Of a stretch of 32,847 nucleotides of DNA, positions 1 through 8,788 are shown piece after piece. The stretch covers positions 1 through 32,847 of the forward strand of contig NZ_JABXKQ010000092.1 in assembly GCF_017114945.1 (NCBI RefSeq). The letters are read 5' to 3'. Origin of the DNA: Nostoc sp. JL34. GTDB lineage: Bacteria; Cyanobacteriota; Cyanobacteriia; Cyanobacteriales; Nostocaceae. The notes below the pieces were generated by a model, which searched no databases, was not told the origin of the DNA, and worked only from the letters and a program-made list of their open reading frames with translations. Positions within the stretch are counted from its first letter, which is position 1. Each line of letters opens with the position of its first letter. A program made the position numbers and the translations under genes.

Positions 1-2
1 GT

Positions 3-200
3 GGTGGTAAAGGGTTATTATCAGAATTAGAAAAAACTTTGTGCGATCGCGGTTTGTTAGACAAGGTTACCATTGAACATACAAGCTGCCAAAAATGCTG
101 TGGCAGTGCCCCTAACTGCGTTTTACAGCTTGGTAAAAAGAAATACAAGAATATTCATCCAGATGCGATCGCATCTTTGCTAGAAAGTCACTTAACTTAA
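3..200 (+). CDS. C-terminal part of a [2Fe-2S] thioredoxin-like ferredoxin domain protein
   Basis: An open frame enters from the left edge and ends with TAA at 198-200, giving the last 65 residues of a protein. It contains a cysteine cluster CQKCCGSAPNC at about residues 31-41 of the fragment, followed by VLQLGKKKYKNIHPDAIASL. In cyanobacteria this pattern is typical of small thioredoxin-like [2Fe-2S] ferredoxin domains, in which four cysteines hold the cluster. The N-terminal cysteine and any fused domain lie outside the window, so partner and pathway cannot be stated. Two GCGATCGC palindromes fall inside the frame. A hairpin 47 bases downstream may end its transcript. Confidence 0.7.
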   Translation, partial: GGKGLLSELEKTLCDRGLLDKVTIEHTSCQKCCGSAPNCVLQLGKKKYKNIHPDAIASLLESHLT

Positions 201-246
201 GCTTAATAAGCCTTTCTAGCTATTATTAAAATAATACATAACTTTG

Positions 247-269
247 TAGGGGTAAAAATTTTATCCCTA
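247..269 (+). terminator. Hairpin after the ferredoxin-like gene
   Basis: TAGGG (247-251) pairs with CCCTA (265-269), and the AT-rich inside (GTAAAA with TTTTAT) extends the stem through one G-T pair. TTTG follows. The position just after the stop at 200 suits a factor-independent terminator, but the T tract is short. Confidence 0.4.
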
Positions 270-1464
270 TTTGTTGTTGGTATCGTCTGACAAACGCAGT
301 TGGTACAATTTCAATATTCACTGGCACCAATAGCAGCAGTATGGGCAGACTCAGTAGTGTCAAGACTGAATGGCACTAAGAAAAGCTGTAAAGGATGCGG
401 GGTAAGCAATACAGCATTTAATACCAGAGAACGCAGCAATGGCATAGGTTAGGTTGATGCCGATGAAGAGATGATATACAGTTGCCCAAAAATTTCTGTC
501 GGTAGAAAAAGCTTACTCGTCCGTGAAATACTTTCATGAGAACGAGCAAGCACATACGATAACTACTACTGTGACATTACGAGTACAAATTCTCAAGGAA
601 AAATACAGCCAAAGCCTGGGACTACCGTTTAAAGAACTATTGCCAGAGACTGCAATTAAACAAGTCATCTCTGAGCTAAAAATCAAATACAAAAAGCGGT
701 TATTTGACCCATTGATAACATTATGGGCATTTTTATCTCAGGTTTTGGATACAGACAAAACTTGCCATAACGCTGTAAGTAAAATAATTGCACATTTGGC
801 TGAGTCAGAGGTAGAAATTCCGTCAACGGACACAAGTGCTTACTGTCAACCTAGGGCAAGATTACCAGAAAAATTATTAGAGAAACTTTTCAATTTCTCA
901 GCACAAAGCTTAGAAGAGAAAGTGACAACAGAATATTTATGGTGTGGTCGCAATGTAAAAGTAATAGATGGATCAACTGTCTCGATGCCTGACACTGTAG
1001 AGAACCAAAAAGAATACCCCCAACCTAGTACTCAAAAAGAAGGATGTGGGTTTCCAATTGCAAAAATTGGTGTGATATTCAGTTTAATAACAGGAGCTGC
1101 CGTTGCTTTGTGCATAGACGTTTTGAACACTCATGACATTAAGTTAGCCAGAAATCTGTACAGTTTTCTTAAACCCAATGATGTGCTTGTAGGGGATAGA
1201 GCTTTTTGTGCTTACGCCGATATGTTCACTATCAAAAAGCTTGATTGCGATGCTCTATTCCGTAAGCATCAATCTCGCACAACTACTATGCGAAAAGGTA
1301 AAATTGTTGGAGATTGTGACAAATTAGTTACTTGGTATAAGCCTAAAAGTTGTCCAAAAGGTTTGAGTAAAGATGAATTTGATGCTCTACCTAAAAGTAT
1401 AACTGTGCGAGAGGTTTATTATTACATTGTTATTCCTGGTTTTCGCACTCAACGAGTTAGCTTA

Positions 1465-2593
1465 TACCAATTTAATATGAAGCTGCATATAATAGGGAGA
1501 AGCCAACTCCTAAGTTTAAATAGCCATGAGCCGCCCGTTTAAAATTGAAATTGCAGAGAGCGAAGAGGAACTAAAAAAACGCCTACAAACAGCCAACTTG
1601 GGAAACCAGAAAGAAAAACTTATTATGTTGTGGTGGCTCAAAAGCGGACAAGTAAAGAAACAGCAAGAAATCGGAAAACGTTTGGCAAGAGATAGTTCAA
1701 CGGTCACGAGATGGTTGCAGAAGTACAGAACTGATGGGCTGTCAGGCTTATTAGAAATTAAGAAAGCACCAGGAGCAAAACGGAAAATCGATGATGCTGC
1801 GATCGCAGCACTTGAGGAGGAGTTAAAAACAGGAAAAGGCTTTAGTAGCTATGGTGCAATAGTTGAGTGGTTAAAAAAAGAACATGGACAAGATATAGAG
1901 TATGCAACGGTTTATGCTTGGGTTCGATATCGATTAGGGGCAAAACTAAAAGTGCCTCGCCCTCAAAGCCATAACCAAGACGAGAAATTGGTATCTGAAT
2001 TTAAAAAAAACTCGGAATCATTCTTAATTGTCTAGAAAAACATCTAGCACCCGGTAAGTGTGTTCGCTACCTGTGCCAGGATGAAACTAGGGTTGGACTC
2101 AAAACTCTTACAGGAAAAGTGATTACAGCTTCTGGAGTCAAGCCCACTGTTAAGGTGATATGGCCAAGAGATAACTTTTGGATTTATGGTGCAATTGAAC
2201 CAAAGACTTGCGATCATTTTCTCTATGAGTACCCAAAACTCAATGGTGAGTGTTTTCAACAGTTCTTAGACTGGCTATCTGTGCAATTAGGCTCGGATTA
2301 TGCAATTTTACAGATTGATCAAGCGCCTGCTCATACCAGTTCAAAGATCCGTTGGCCGGAGAATATTATTCCTCTGTTTCAACCATCATCATCCCCTGAA
2401 CTCAATCCCATTGAGAGACTTTGGCAATTCCTGAAAAAACCTCTCAAAAATCAACTTTTCTCTTCTTTACACGCTTTACGCGATCGCATCCAAGAATTAT
2501 TCGACCAACTTACTTTTGAGCAGGTGATTTCTGCCTCTTCTTATAATTTTATCCTAGAAGCTCTTTTCTATGCAGCTTCATATTAAATTGGTA
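1465..2593 (+). mobile_element. Complete IS630-family insertion sequence
   Basis: This 1129-bp element has 25-bp perfect terminal inverted repeats (1465-1489 and 2569-2593) beginning TACCAATTTAATATG. It is flanked by TTA on both sides (1462-1464 and 2594-2596). The family duplicates TA on insertion; here TTA fits perfectly symmetric ends, or TA if one end carries one more base. Removing the element plus one TTA restores the IS4 transposase frame exactly. The stop codon of its transposase lies inside the right inverted repeat. Confidence 0.93.
1526..2586 (+). CDS. IS630-family transposase, probable -1 frameshift product
   Basis: The first frame (1526-2035) carries an N-terminal helix-turn-helix region, with residues 45-70 reading QEIGKRLARDSSTVTRWLQK, and a linker. 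The second frame continues to 2586 with the catalytic part: D in QDETRVGL, D in ILQIDQAPAH and E in SSPELNPIERLW. The frames join by a -1 shift at a run of eight A (2003-2010), giving about 353 residues, normal for IS630. Programmed -1 slippage at A runs is known for several groups of this family, so I take the gene as functional rather than broken. A simple indel in the A run is the alternative. The start ATG at 1526 lies 61 bases inside the left end. Confidence 0.85.
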
Positions 2594-3104
2594 TTAATTA
2601 CTACTCTTTTAGATAAAGCCACTTATCCTACTCTCAAAATTGTTGGACTTTACGGTAAACGTTGGGATGTTGAACTAGATTTAAGACATCTAAAAACTAC
2701 CTTGTATATGGATATTTTGCGATGTAAAACACCCTCAATGGTACGCAAGGAAATTTACGTTTTTTTGCTGGCTTATAATCTACTTCGTAGTTTGATGTGG
2801 GATGCCGGAACTACTTACACCACTCCTCCATTACGCCTATCTTTGCAAGGTACTCGCCACCATTTAATTAACTTTATTCCCAAATTATTAGCTGCTCACT
2901 CAACGAAACGTCTTCAAATTTATCATACTTTACTAAAAGTTATTGCTCACAAGGCTGTTCCAGAACGCCCAGGTCGTAGTGAACCGCGAGTTCGTAAACG
3001 TCGCCCAAAAATTTACCCCTTGATGACCAAACCCCGGCATGAGTTACGCAAACAATTGCAAACAGCTTAAACTGCAAGTGTTTCAGCTTTTCTTAGTGCC
3101 ATTC

Positions 3105-3564
3105 GTGCATTGTCTATCGTTATAACAATTTATGCCGAATGCTAGATGTTAACTATGAAAATTTATTAACTGTAGTAAAAACTATGAAAATTTCCGAAAT
3201 ATCGACAGAAACTCTGGAAAAAATTTGGTTTTTTCGCGCCGACTTACTTAATACTGGGAAAAGTATAGCTAGACAAAGCTTTAGGTTTTTGATTAAGAAG
3301 AAAATGTTTAAACCTGTACCACCCGTGATACCTAAAAAAAGGTGCATTTTGTCAATCAGCAAAAATACTCAAAAAGCTGCTAATAAAAATGATAATCGTA
3401 GCAGGGGGGTGGGGTTAGCAAAGGGTAGCTCATTCAGCACTTGCAAGAACTTTAGCGATGAAGGCACTTGCCGTTCAAACCGCCACTTGTGGCGGCGCTC
3501 AACACAGCTTGACTAACATAAACTGTTAGAGAGAATTGAACTTAATGAAGAAGGATTGAACTGA
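3105..3564. other. Region between the IS4 element and katG
   Basis: An open frame for 125 residues exists on the plus strand (3139-3516). It has no recognisable domain, its C-terminal third reads through a GC-rich palindrome, and codon use is unlike a typical gene, so I do not call it a gene. A near-perfect palindrome, CCGCCACTTGTGGCGG, occupies 3480-3495. The katG promoter should lie between about 3496 and 3545, but I see no convincing -35/-10 pair. Confidence 0.4.
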
Positions 3565-5874
3565 ATGAATAATAGCCCCATGAACAACAACCCTGCCACC
3601 CCTCCTGCACAATGCCCCTTCCGGGGAACCCGCATTGGCGGTGCGCTCGGCTCCAAGCCGCAAGTCGATGATTGGTGGCCGAACCGACTTCAGGTCGAAC
3701 TGCTTCACCAAAATTTGCCTCAAGCTAACCCACTGCGAGATTTCGATTACAAAGGAGCCTTCGCGAAGCTTGACTTTGAACAGTTGAAGAGCGATATCAA
3801 AGCACTGCTGACCGATTCAAAGGACTGGTGGCCCGCCGACTATGGGAATTATGGACCTCAAATGATTCGCATGGCGTGGCACTCAGCAGGCACCTACCGG
3901 ATCGCGGATGGTCGGGGTGGAGCGAGTCAAGGCATGCAACGCTTCGCACCCATCAATTCGTGGTGGGATAATGGAAACACAGATAAATCACGACGGCTGC
4001 TCTGGCCCATCAAGCAGAAATATGGTGCGGCACTAAGCTGGGCTGATCTGATGGTTCTGACGGGCAACTGCGCGCTCGAAATCATGGGGCTTAAGACCTT
4101 CGGTTTTGGTGGCGGTCGCATAGATGCCTGGGAGGCGGATCGCTCGACATACTGGGGACCCGAATTCTGGAACGGCGATTCGGTTGACGATGTTAAGGAA
4201 CACGCTGGTCATCCTGATGAGATGGTCACTCGCACGATTCGGTGGGTTGGGAAACCGAACGAGCAATACTACGACCTTGAGAACCCGCTAGCGGCTTCGC
4301 ACCAAGCGCTAATTTACGTCAATCCAGAGGGTCCAAACGCTGAGGGCGACCCCTATGGCTCGGCGCGAGACATTCGCGAGACGTTTGCGCGGATGGGCAT
4401 GAATGACGAAGAAACTGTCGCGCTGATTGCAGGGGGTCATGCCTTTGGCAAAAGTCATGGCATGGTTTCGCCGGACAAGATTGGTCCAGCCCCGGAAGCC
4501 GCGCCGATTCAGGCGATGGGTTTGGGGTGGCAGAACCCTGAAGGCACTGGGTTTGCCGAATATACAATGACGAACGGGATCGAAGGATCGTGGACTCCAA
4601 ATCCAACCCAGTGGGACAACAGTTACTTAACAAATCTTTTTAAATACGATTGGGAACAGACAAAGAGTCCAGCAGGTGCCATTCAGTGGAAGCCGAGCAA
4701 TCCTGATGCGCCAAAGACACCGGATGCCCATCAACCGGGCGTTGAGCACCCGTTAATGATGATGACTTCGGACATTGCCTTGAAGGTCGATCCGGTCTAT
4801 TACGAAATCTGTCAGCACTTCTTGGGTGACTTCGATTACTTCAGCGATGCGTTCGCGCGCGCTTGGTATAAGCTGATCCATCGAGACATGGGTCCGAAAA
4901 CGCGCTATCTTGGTCCGGAAATCCCAGAGGAAGATCTGATCTGGCAAGATCCAATTCCGGCACTGGATCATGATGTCGTTGATGCCGCCGATATCAATTT
5001 TCTCAAGGATCAGATTTTAGCGAGTGGACTCTCTGTTTCGGCGCTCGTGTCAGCCGCTTGGGCAGCGGCATCGAGTCACCGCCATTCCGACAAGCGCGGC
5101 GGCGCAAATGGGGCGCGCGTTCGCCTCAATCCCCAGAAAGACTGGGAAATGAACCGCCCGCAGGAACTCGGCGAGGTGCTATCGACCCTTGATCGCATTC
5201 AGGCGGACTTTAACGGCGCTCAGTCGGGCAACAAAAAAATCTCGATGGCGGATCTTATCGTCCTCGGTGGTTGTGCTGCGATCGAGAAGGCTGCACAAGA
5301 CGCTGGGTTTTCTGTTGCCGTGCCGTTTACTCCGGGTCGGATGGATACGACTCAGGAGCTGACAGATGTTGAAATGTTTAATTGGTTGAAGCCAGTTTCG
5401 GATGGTTTCAGAAACTATCACAATGAGGCTGTTGGCTACAAGGTGAAGCCGGAGCATATCTTCCTGGATCGAGCGCAGCTCCTCACGCTGACTGCGCCTG
5501 AATGGACGGTTCTTGTCGGCGGACTTCGCGCGCTCGATCAGAATTGGGATCATTCAAAGCACGGTAGCTTCACTGACCGTCCGGGCGTCTTGACCAATGA
5601 CTTTTTCTGTGTCCTGACCAGTATGGACTACGAGTGGAAGCCTGTTGACAATCGCGAGATGCTTTTTGACATCTGCGATCGCGAAACCGGTGCAGCGAAG
5701 TTCACCGCAACCCGCTGCGATCTCATCTTCGGCTCGAACACCCAACTGCGTCAGATTGCTGAAGTCTATGGCGCTGATGACGGTCACGAGCGGATGGTCA
5801 AGGACTTCATCGCAGCCTGGAACAAGGTGATGATGCTTGATCGCTTCGACGTTGGCGCTGAACAGACCCGCTAA
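3565..5874 (+). CDS. katG: Catalase-peroxidase KatG
   Basis: Bifunctional heme enzyme that removes hydrogen peroxide and also acts as a peroxidase; cytoplasmic (no signal peptide seen). The 769-residue product is full length. The distal heme pocket R102-W105-H106 lies in [11 protein letters not shown]. The proximal histidine H292 is in [10 protein letters not shown], with partner tryptophan W344. The Met-Tyr-Trp crosslink residues needed for catalase activity are present (W105, Y251 in YVNPEGPN, M277 in RMGMND). The second, heme-free half of the duplicated peroxidase fold follows from about residue 440. AAGGAT lies 10 bases before ATG 3565. The gene stands alone between an IS element and a MITE-like element, and looks more GC-rich than the genes right of 13 kb, which may mean transfer. 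Confidence 0.97.
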   Translation: MNNSPMNNNPATPPAQCPFRGTRIGGALGSKPQVDDWWPNRLQVELLHQNLPQANPLRDFDYKGAFAKLDFEQLKSDIKALLTDSKDWWPADYGNYGPQMIRMAWHSAGTYRIADGRGGASQGMQRFAPINSWWDNGNTDKSRRLLWPIKQKYGAALSWADLMVLTGNCALEIMGLKTFGFGGGRIDAWEADRSTYWGPEFWNGDSVDDVKEHAGHPDEMVTRTIRWVGKPNEQYYDLENPLAASHQALIYVNPEGPNAEGDPYGSARDIRETFARMGMNDEETVALIAGGHAFGKSHGMVSPDKIGPAPEAAPIQAMGLGWQNPEGTGFAEYTMTNGIEGSWTPNPTQWDNSYLTNLFKYDWEQTKSPAGAIQWKPSNPDAPKTPDAHQPGVEHPLMMMTSDIALKVDPVYYEICQHFLGDFDYFSDAFARAWYKLIHRDMGPKTRYLGPEIPEEDLIWQDPIPALDHDVVDAADINFLKDQILASGLSVSALVSAAWAAASSHRHSDKRGGANGARVRLNPQKDWEMNRPQELGEVLSTLDRIQADFNGAQSGNKKISMADLIVLGGCAAIEKAAQDAGFSVAVPFTPGRMDTTQELTDVEMFNWLKPVSDGFRNYHNEAVGYKVKPEHIFLDRAQLLTLTAPEWTVLVGGLRALDQNWDHSKHGSFTDRPGVLTNDFFCVLTSMDYEWKPVDNREMLFDICDRETGAAKFTATRCDLIFGSNTQLRQIAEVYGADDGHERMVKDFIAAWNKVMMLDRFDVGAEQTR

Positions 5875-5935
5875 AGTCTTGAGCGCTCAACACGCCCGAA
5901 CTCCACGGGTGTATCGCTGCGCTTTGAAGAACTCA

Positions 5936-5964
5936 CCGTGGATAAGAACGCTGCTTATCCACGG
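5936..5964 (+). terminator. Hairpin downstream of katG
   Basis: CCGTGGATAAG (5936-5946) and CTTATCCACGG (5954-5964) form a perfect 11-bp stem with a 7-base loop, 62 bases after the katG stop. No T run follows, so it may be a repeat element rather than a terminator. The rest of 5875-6118 holds no gene I can support. Confidence 0.4.
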
Positions 5965-6118
5965 GCAGCACAGATGTAAGGTATCGCGGCTTGTAAATGC
6001 TGGTTTATCATTATTCGTTGTTAGACAGACACACATCTCAGTATTATCTCGTAGTTTTTTTCAGAAATCAAATATGATTCCTATATATTTTGCTCTAATT
6101 CATTAGAAGTGTAGTAAG

Positions 6119-6346
6119 TAACCTGAGTTCGGGTTAAGCCAGAAGCTAAAAAGCTTATTCTGTCAGGATTGAATAAAACTGGAATTGATCAAAGCAGGGA
6201 TAAAAGTGGAATCATTTTGTCAATAATGTTCACAAATGAAACTAATCTCAGCAATATGTCTTATTGACAATAGATGAAAACAGAGCTTTAGACCGAACAA
6301 CGATAATTCAAGGCTTTTGAGGATTTCTTATCCCGAACTCAGGTTA
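6119..6346. mobile_element. MITE-like element with 20-bp inverted ends
   Basis: TAACCTGAGTTCGGGTTAAG at 6119-6138 is mirrored by CTTATCCCGAACTCAGGTTA at 6327-6346, with one mismatch. The 228 bp between hold no coding potential. Size, ends and lack of a gene fit a non-autonomous miniature element mobilised by a related transposase elsewhere in the genome. A flanking target duplication is not clear. Confidence 0.7.
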
Positions 6347-6381
6347 TTTACAAAGGACGAATGACAGATGTTGGTATAGGC

Positions 6382-6792
6382 TCAGATGGTTTGTTCGCAG
6401 TTGATCATCCACGGTGTCCCAAACTGATCGGTCAACATACCAAAGCGCGATGACCAGAACGTTTGCGCGATCGCCATCTTCACCTTGCCGTTTTCTGCTA
6501 GAGCGTGAAAAAGCCGTTCTGCCTCAGCGATTTGGGGAACGCTAATTTGTACGTAGAAACCTTGCGGGGTTTCAAAGTATCCTGGTGGGCAGTCAGATCC
6601 CATCAGGAGGCGATCATCTAGTTCAAGGCAAGCGTGCATGATTTTGTCCTGCCATTCCGGTGAGACATTTTCGGCAGAAGGTGCTTCTTTGTGTGTCATC
6701 ATCATAGTTATCTTGCCACCCAGACATTGTTCATAGAACTTGAACGCTGCCTCACAGTTGCCGTTGAACATCAGGTAAGAATTGAGTTGCAT
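6382..6792 (-). CDS. VOC-superfamily protein, PhnB-like
   Basis: 136 residues of the vicinal-oxygen-chelate (glyoxalase/PhnB) fold. MQLNSYLMFNGNCEAAFKFY is the characteristic first strand and helix, and the C-terminal FGMLTDQFGTPWMINCE is the matching end of the second half. Such proteins bind a metal or a small ligand; the activity of the PhnB-like group is not known. I choose ATG 6792 over the upstream ATG at 6822 because AAGGAG lies 7 bases before it. It is the last of four co-oriented VOC/DGPF genes running away from the ECF sigma gene, and is probably part of that regulon. A G-rich inverted repeat lies directly upstream (6878-7011). Confidence 0.85.
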   Translation of the reverse strand: MQLNSYLMFNGNCEAAFKFYEQCLGGKITMMMTHKEAPSAENVSPEWQDKIMHACLELDDRLLMGSDCPPGYFETPQGFYVQISVPQIAEAERLFHALAENGKVKMAIAQTFWSSRFGMLTDQFGTPWMINCEQTI

Positions 6793-6877
6793 TGATTTCT
6801 CCTTTTGTAATCGATTCTGCATTTTGATGAGCGGATCGTTCGCATATAAACATCATTTGCGCGGTTGCTGATGACCA

Positions 6878-7011
6878 AAGAGGCAGGGGAGCAGGGAGCA
6901 GGGAGCAAGGGAGAAAGATACTGGAGTTCCCCTGCCACAAGGGTTACAAGCCCCTAAATTTATTTATGGGGTTCTCCCCCCTGCCCCCCGCCCCCTGCCC
7001 CTTGTCCTCTT
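6878..7011. repeat. G-rich/C-rich long inverted repeat
   Basis: A G-rich arm (6878-6916, repeated GGGAGCA units) faces a C-rich arm (6972-7011, CCCCTGCC units), so the strand can fold into one long imperfect hairpin. A closely similar structure lies at 8075-8254. Such heptamer-like intergenic repeats are common in filamentous cyanobacterial genomes. Confidence 0.75.
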
Positions 7012-7019
7012 CGCTGACG

Positions 7020-7451
7020 TTACTCTTGCTGCTGCGTTTCAAGTTGAGCGCGAATGCGGTCTGACTGCTCCCTTAAGGCGGGTGTCAGGACTTCACCAAA
7101 ATCTTCTGCCTCGAATACGGGACGAATCTCAATCTTGGAGTCTCCTGGCATCGGGTTAGGGCAGCGCTTTACCCAAGCAACTGCCTCTTCCATTGAGTTC
7201 ACCTGCCACAGCCAGTACCCTGCCACTAGCTCCGGCGCTGGAGTGAAAGGTCCCTGGGTGACGGTGCGATCGCTTCCTGAAAAGTGAACTCGCACCCCTT
7301 TTGAGCTAGGATGCAACCCCTCAGCGGCGAGCAAGATACCCGCCCTGGCTAATTCTTCGTTGTACTGCCCCATTTCAGTTAAAAGCTGTTCGCTCGGCAT
7401 GACCCCAGTTTCGGAGTCTTGGGTTGCTTTGACAAAGACCATGACTTTCAT
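7020..7451 (-). CDS. YCII/DGPF-domain protein
   Basis: 143 residues of the YciI-like DGPF family, a ferredoxin-like fold related to dehydratases and dimeric alpha-beta barrels. It starts MKVMVFVKATQDSE, and the family motif appears as TQGPFTPAPELVAGYW (usual form DGPF...E..GG). IEIRPVFEAEDFGE is the usual C-terminal strand. DGPF proteins are the standard neighbours of ECF42 sigma factors, and their biochemical role is not established. AGGAG precedes ATG 7451 at 9 bases. It lies in line with the VOC gene 6382-6792 and the VOC gene 7539-8036. Confidence 0.88.
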   Translation of the reverse strand: MKVMVFVKATQDSETGVMPSEQLLTEMGQYNEELARAGILLAAEGLHPSSKGVRVHFSGSDRTVTQGPFTPAPELVAGYWLWQVNSMEEAVAWVKRCPNPMPGDSKIEIRPVFEAEDFGEVLTPALREQSDRIRAQLETQQQE

Positions 7452-7538
7452 TGTGAAATCTCCTGTTGAATGGTTTTGAGTTAGATTACGTGGGGTTGGG
7501 TGTGCTGATTAGCGCAAAGCGCAACTCCGAAGGAACGG

Positions 7539-8036
7539 CTAATCAGCAGCGACACGTTTGAGTTCATCAATCTCGATCTTCTTCATTTGCAGCATGGTAG
7601 TGGTCACTTTTTGAGAGGTTGCCGCGTCGGGGTGGTTGAGTAACTCAATCAGAATGCGAGGAATAATTTGCCAGGAGACGCCGTATTTGTCTTTGAGCCA
7701 GCCGCATTGCTGTGCGGTTTCATCCCCACCGGCAGACAATTTTTGCCAGTAATCGTCCACGTCCACCTGGGTATCGCAAAAGATTTGGAAGGAAATCGCC
7801 TCGTTAAATTTGAAGGTCGGACCACCGTTGAGTGCTGTGAACGGCTGACCATCAAGTTCAAAGCTGACAGTCATGACAGATCCAGCTGGTTTTCCGTGAA
7901 TTTCCTGTCCAGCGTCTACATATCGACTGACGTGGACAATTTTGGAATTGCGAAAAATCGACGTATAAAACTGAGCGGCGGCTTCGGCTTGATCATCAAA
8001 CCATAAACAGGGAGTAATTTTGGAATTGTTTTGCAT
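7539..8036 (-). CDS. VOC-superfamily protein, PhnB/3-demethylubiquinone methyltransferase-like fold
   Basis: 165 residues. It begins MQNNSKITPCLWFDDQAEAA, continues with FYTSIFRNSKIVHVSRY, and has FELDGQPFTALNGGP in the middle and DKYGVSWQIIPRIL near the end. This is the pattern of the PhnB-like VOC proteins once annotated as 3-demethylubiquinone-9 3-methyltransferase; no methyltransferase motif is present. ATG 8036 is preferred over the upstream ATG at 8141, which would read through the G-rich repeat, because AAGGAG lies 7 bases before 8036. It belongs to the VOC/DGPF row beside the sigma gene. Confidence 0.88.
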   Translation of the reverse strand: MQNNSKITPCLWFDDQAEAAAQFYTSIFRNSKIVHVSRYVDAGQEIHGKPAGSVMTVSFELDGQPFTALNGGPTFKFNEAISFQIFCDTQVDVDDYWQKLSAGGDETAQQCGWLKDKYGVSWQIIPRILIELLNHPDAATSQKVTTTMLQMKKIEIDELKRVAAD

Positions 8037-8074
8037 GAGGGTTCTCCTTGAGTTCAAGCGGTTAAAGACGGTCA

Positions 8075-8254
8075 AAAGAGGCAGGGGGGCAGGGAGCAGG
8101 GAGAAGGGGGGAGGATTGGAAGGAGCTTGCACTCCCACCAATCAAGAACGCCCTGGAAGGGCGGGGCTTGATACCCATGTTCCGCTCTGCTTCACGGCTT
8201 TGGGACAGGGATTGCTCCCCCTGCTCCCTGCCCCCTGCCCCTCCGCCTCTTTCT
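8075..8254. repeat. Second G-rich/C-rich long inverted repeat
   Basis: A G-rich arm at 8075-8115 and a C-rich arm at 8214-8254 can pair over most of their length. About 100 bases sit between them, including a small hairpin (GCCC at about 8150, GGGC at about 8158). The arms are close relatives of those at 6878-7011. The element separates the DGPF gene 8259-8618 from the VOC gene 7539-8036 and may weaken transcription between them. Confidence 0.7.
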
Positions 8255-8258
8255 TCGG

Positions 8259-8618
8259 TCAGGGCTGTGCTGGTAGTCCCGCAACTTCGATGACAGGACG
8301 GATTTCGACGGTGCCGACTTTTGCACCTGGGATGCGGGTGGCGATCGCAATGGCTTCATCCAAATCCTGAGCATTAACGAGGAAGAATCCACCCAATTGT
8401 TCGCGGGTTTCGGCAAATGGTCCATCGGTCACGAGTGATTTGCCATCACGGACTTGGACACTGGTTGCGGTTGCAACAGGATGGAGTGGAGCCGTCGCCA
8501 GAAATTGTCCTTGAGTATGCAAGTCCTGGGCGAGTTGGGCAGATTCCCCATAGCAATGCTCCCGCTCGGTGTCGCTCATGGCGTTTTCGTCCATATAAAT
8601 CAGCAGCAAATATTTCAT
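8259..8618 (-). CDS. YCII/DGPF-domain protein, first gene after the ECF42-type promoters
   Basis: 119 residues: MKYLLLIYMDENAMSD at the N terminus, SLVTDGPFAETREQLGGFFL with an intact DGPF motif and the usual acid-rich helix, and GTVEIRPVIEV at the C terminus. This is the canonical DGPF partner of ECF42 sigma factors. ATG 8618 is chosen because AAAGGAGG lies 7 bases before it. Two copies of the expected ECF42 promoter sit upstream (8642-8668 and 8725-8751), the nearer one leaving a leader of only about 17 bases. Whether the protein senses a ligand or is an enzyme is not known. Confidence 0.93.
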   Translation of the reverse strand: MKYLLLIYMDENAMSDTEREHCYGESAQLAQDLHTQGQFLATAPLHPVATATSVQVRDGKSLVTDGPFAETREQLGGFFLVNAQDLDEAIAIATRIPGAKVGTVEIRPVIEVAGLPAQP

Positions 8619-8641
8619 TCGGTTGCCTCCTTTGTGATTAA

Positions 8642-8668
8642 GTCGAACGGGAATTGTCCAAATCGACA
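8642..8668 (-). promoter_or_regulatory. ECF42-type promoter, proximal copy
   Basis: Reading the minus strand, TGTCGA (8668-8663) is followed after 17 bases by CGAC (8645-8642), then the ribosome site and ATG 8618. TGTCGA at -35 and CGA(T/C) at -10 is the reported signature of ECF42 targets. The spacing is right for a sigma promoter. A start near 8635 is inferred. Confidence 0.75.
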
Positions 8669-8724
8669 CCTGAGTGCAAAAATTTTGTCTAGTACAATTG
8701 AACTTTATCTCCCTTTATTAGTCA

Positions 8725-8751
8725 GTCGAACGGCAATTGCTCAAATCGACA
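8725..8751 (-). promoter_or_regulatory. ECF42-type promoter, distal copy
   Basis: An 83-bp upstream repeat of the proximal promoter, same strand and same spacing: TGTCGA (8751-8746), 17 bases, CGAC (8728-8725). The spacer differs from the proximal copy at only two positions. It lies 38 bases from the sigma gene start on the other strand. Confidence 0.7.
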
Positions 8752-8788
8752 CCTTGCCCAAAATTTTTTATGTCTTTTTGTCAAAGGT

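Larger units (their letters stand above)
523..3070 (+). pseudogene. IS4-family transposase, split by an IS630 insertion
   Basis: The reading frame starts at GTG 523 (start uncertain) and runs to 1464. It resumes in the same frame at 2597 and stops at 3068-3070. Joining the two parts gives 471 residues without a frame change. The catalytic DDE residues can be placed: D in KVIDGS, D in VLVGDRAF, and E in YGKRWDVELDLRHLK, which matches the IS4 Y-2-R-3-E-6-K motif. As it stands, translation reads into the IS630 end and stops at 1542, losing the catalytic glutamate, so the element cannot move by itself. The second half (about 158 residues) is identical in protein sequence to the copy on the minus strand at 32114-32734, which supports a recent insertion. 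Confidence 0.88.
368..3104 (+). mobile_element. IS4-family insertion sequence, interrupted by an IS630 element
   Basis: The ends are 21-bp perfect inverted repeats (368-388 and 3084-3104) built on AATGGCACTAAGAAAAGCTG. They enclose a transposase with the IS4 Y-2-R-3-E-6-K signature. Without the nested IS630 element the IS4 element would be about 1.6 kb. I see no clear target duplication in the flanks (before 368 and after 3104). A partial copy in opposite orientation lies at 32080-32743, and its coding sequence runs straight across the point where this copy is split. Confidence 0.85.

Noticed and set aside
3139..3516. 125-residue open frame before katG
   Set aside because: No domain, odd composition at its end, and it reads through a palindrome; nothing beyond the open frame supports it.
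5837..6106. Open frame overlapping the end of katG
   Set aside because: It starts inside katG in another frame and covers the hairpin after it; no coding character.
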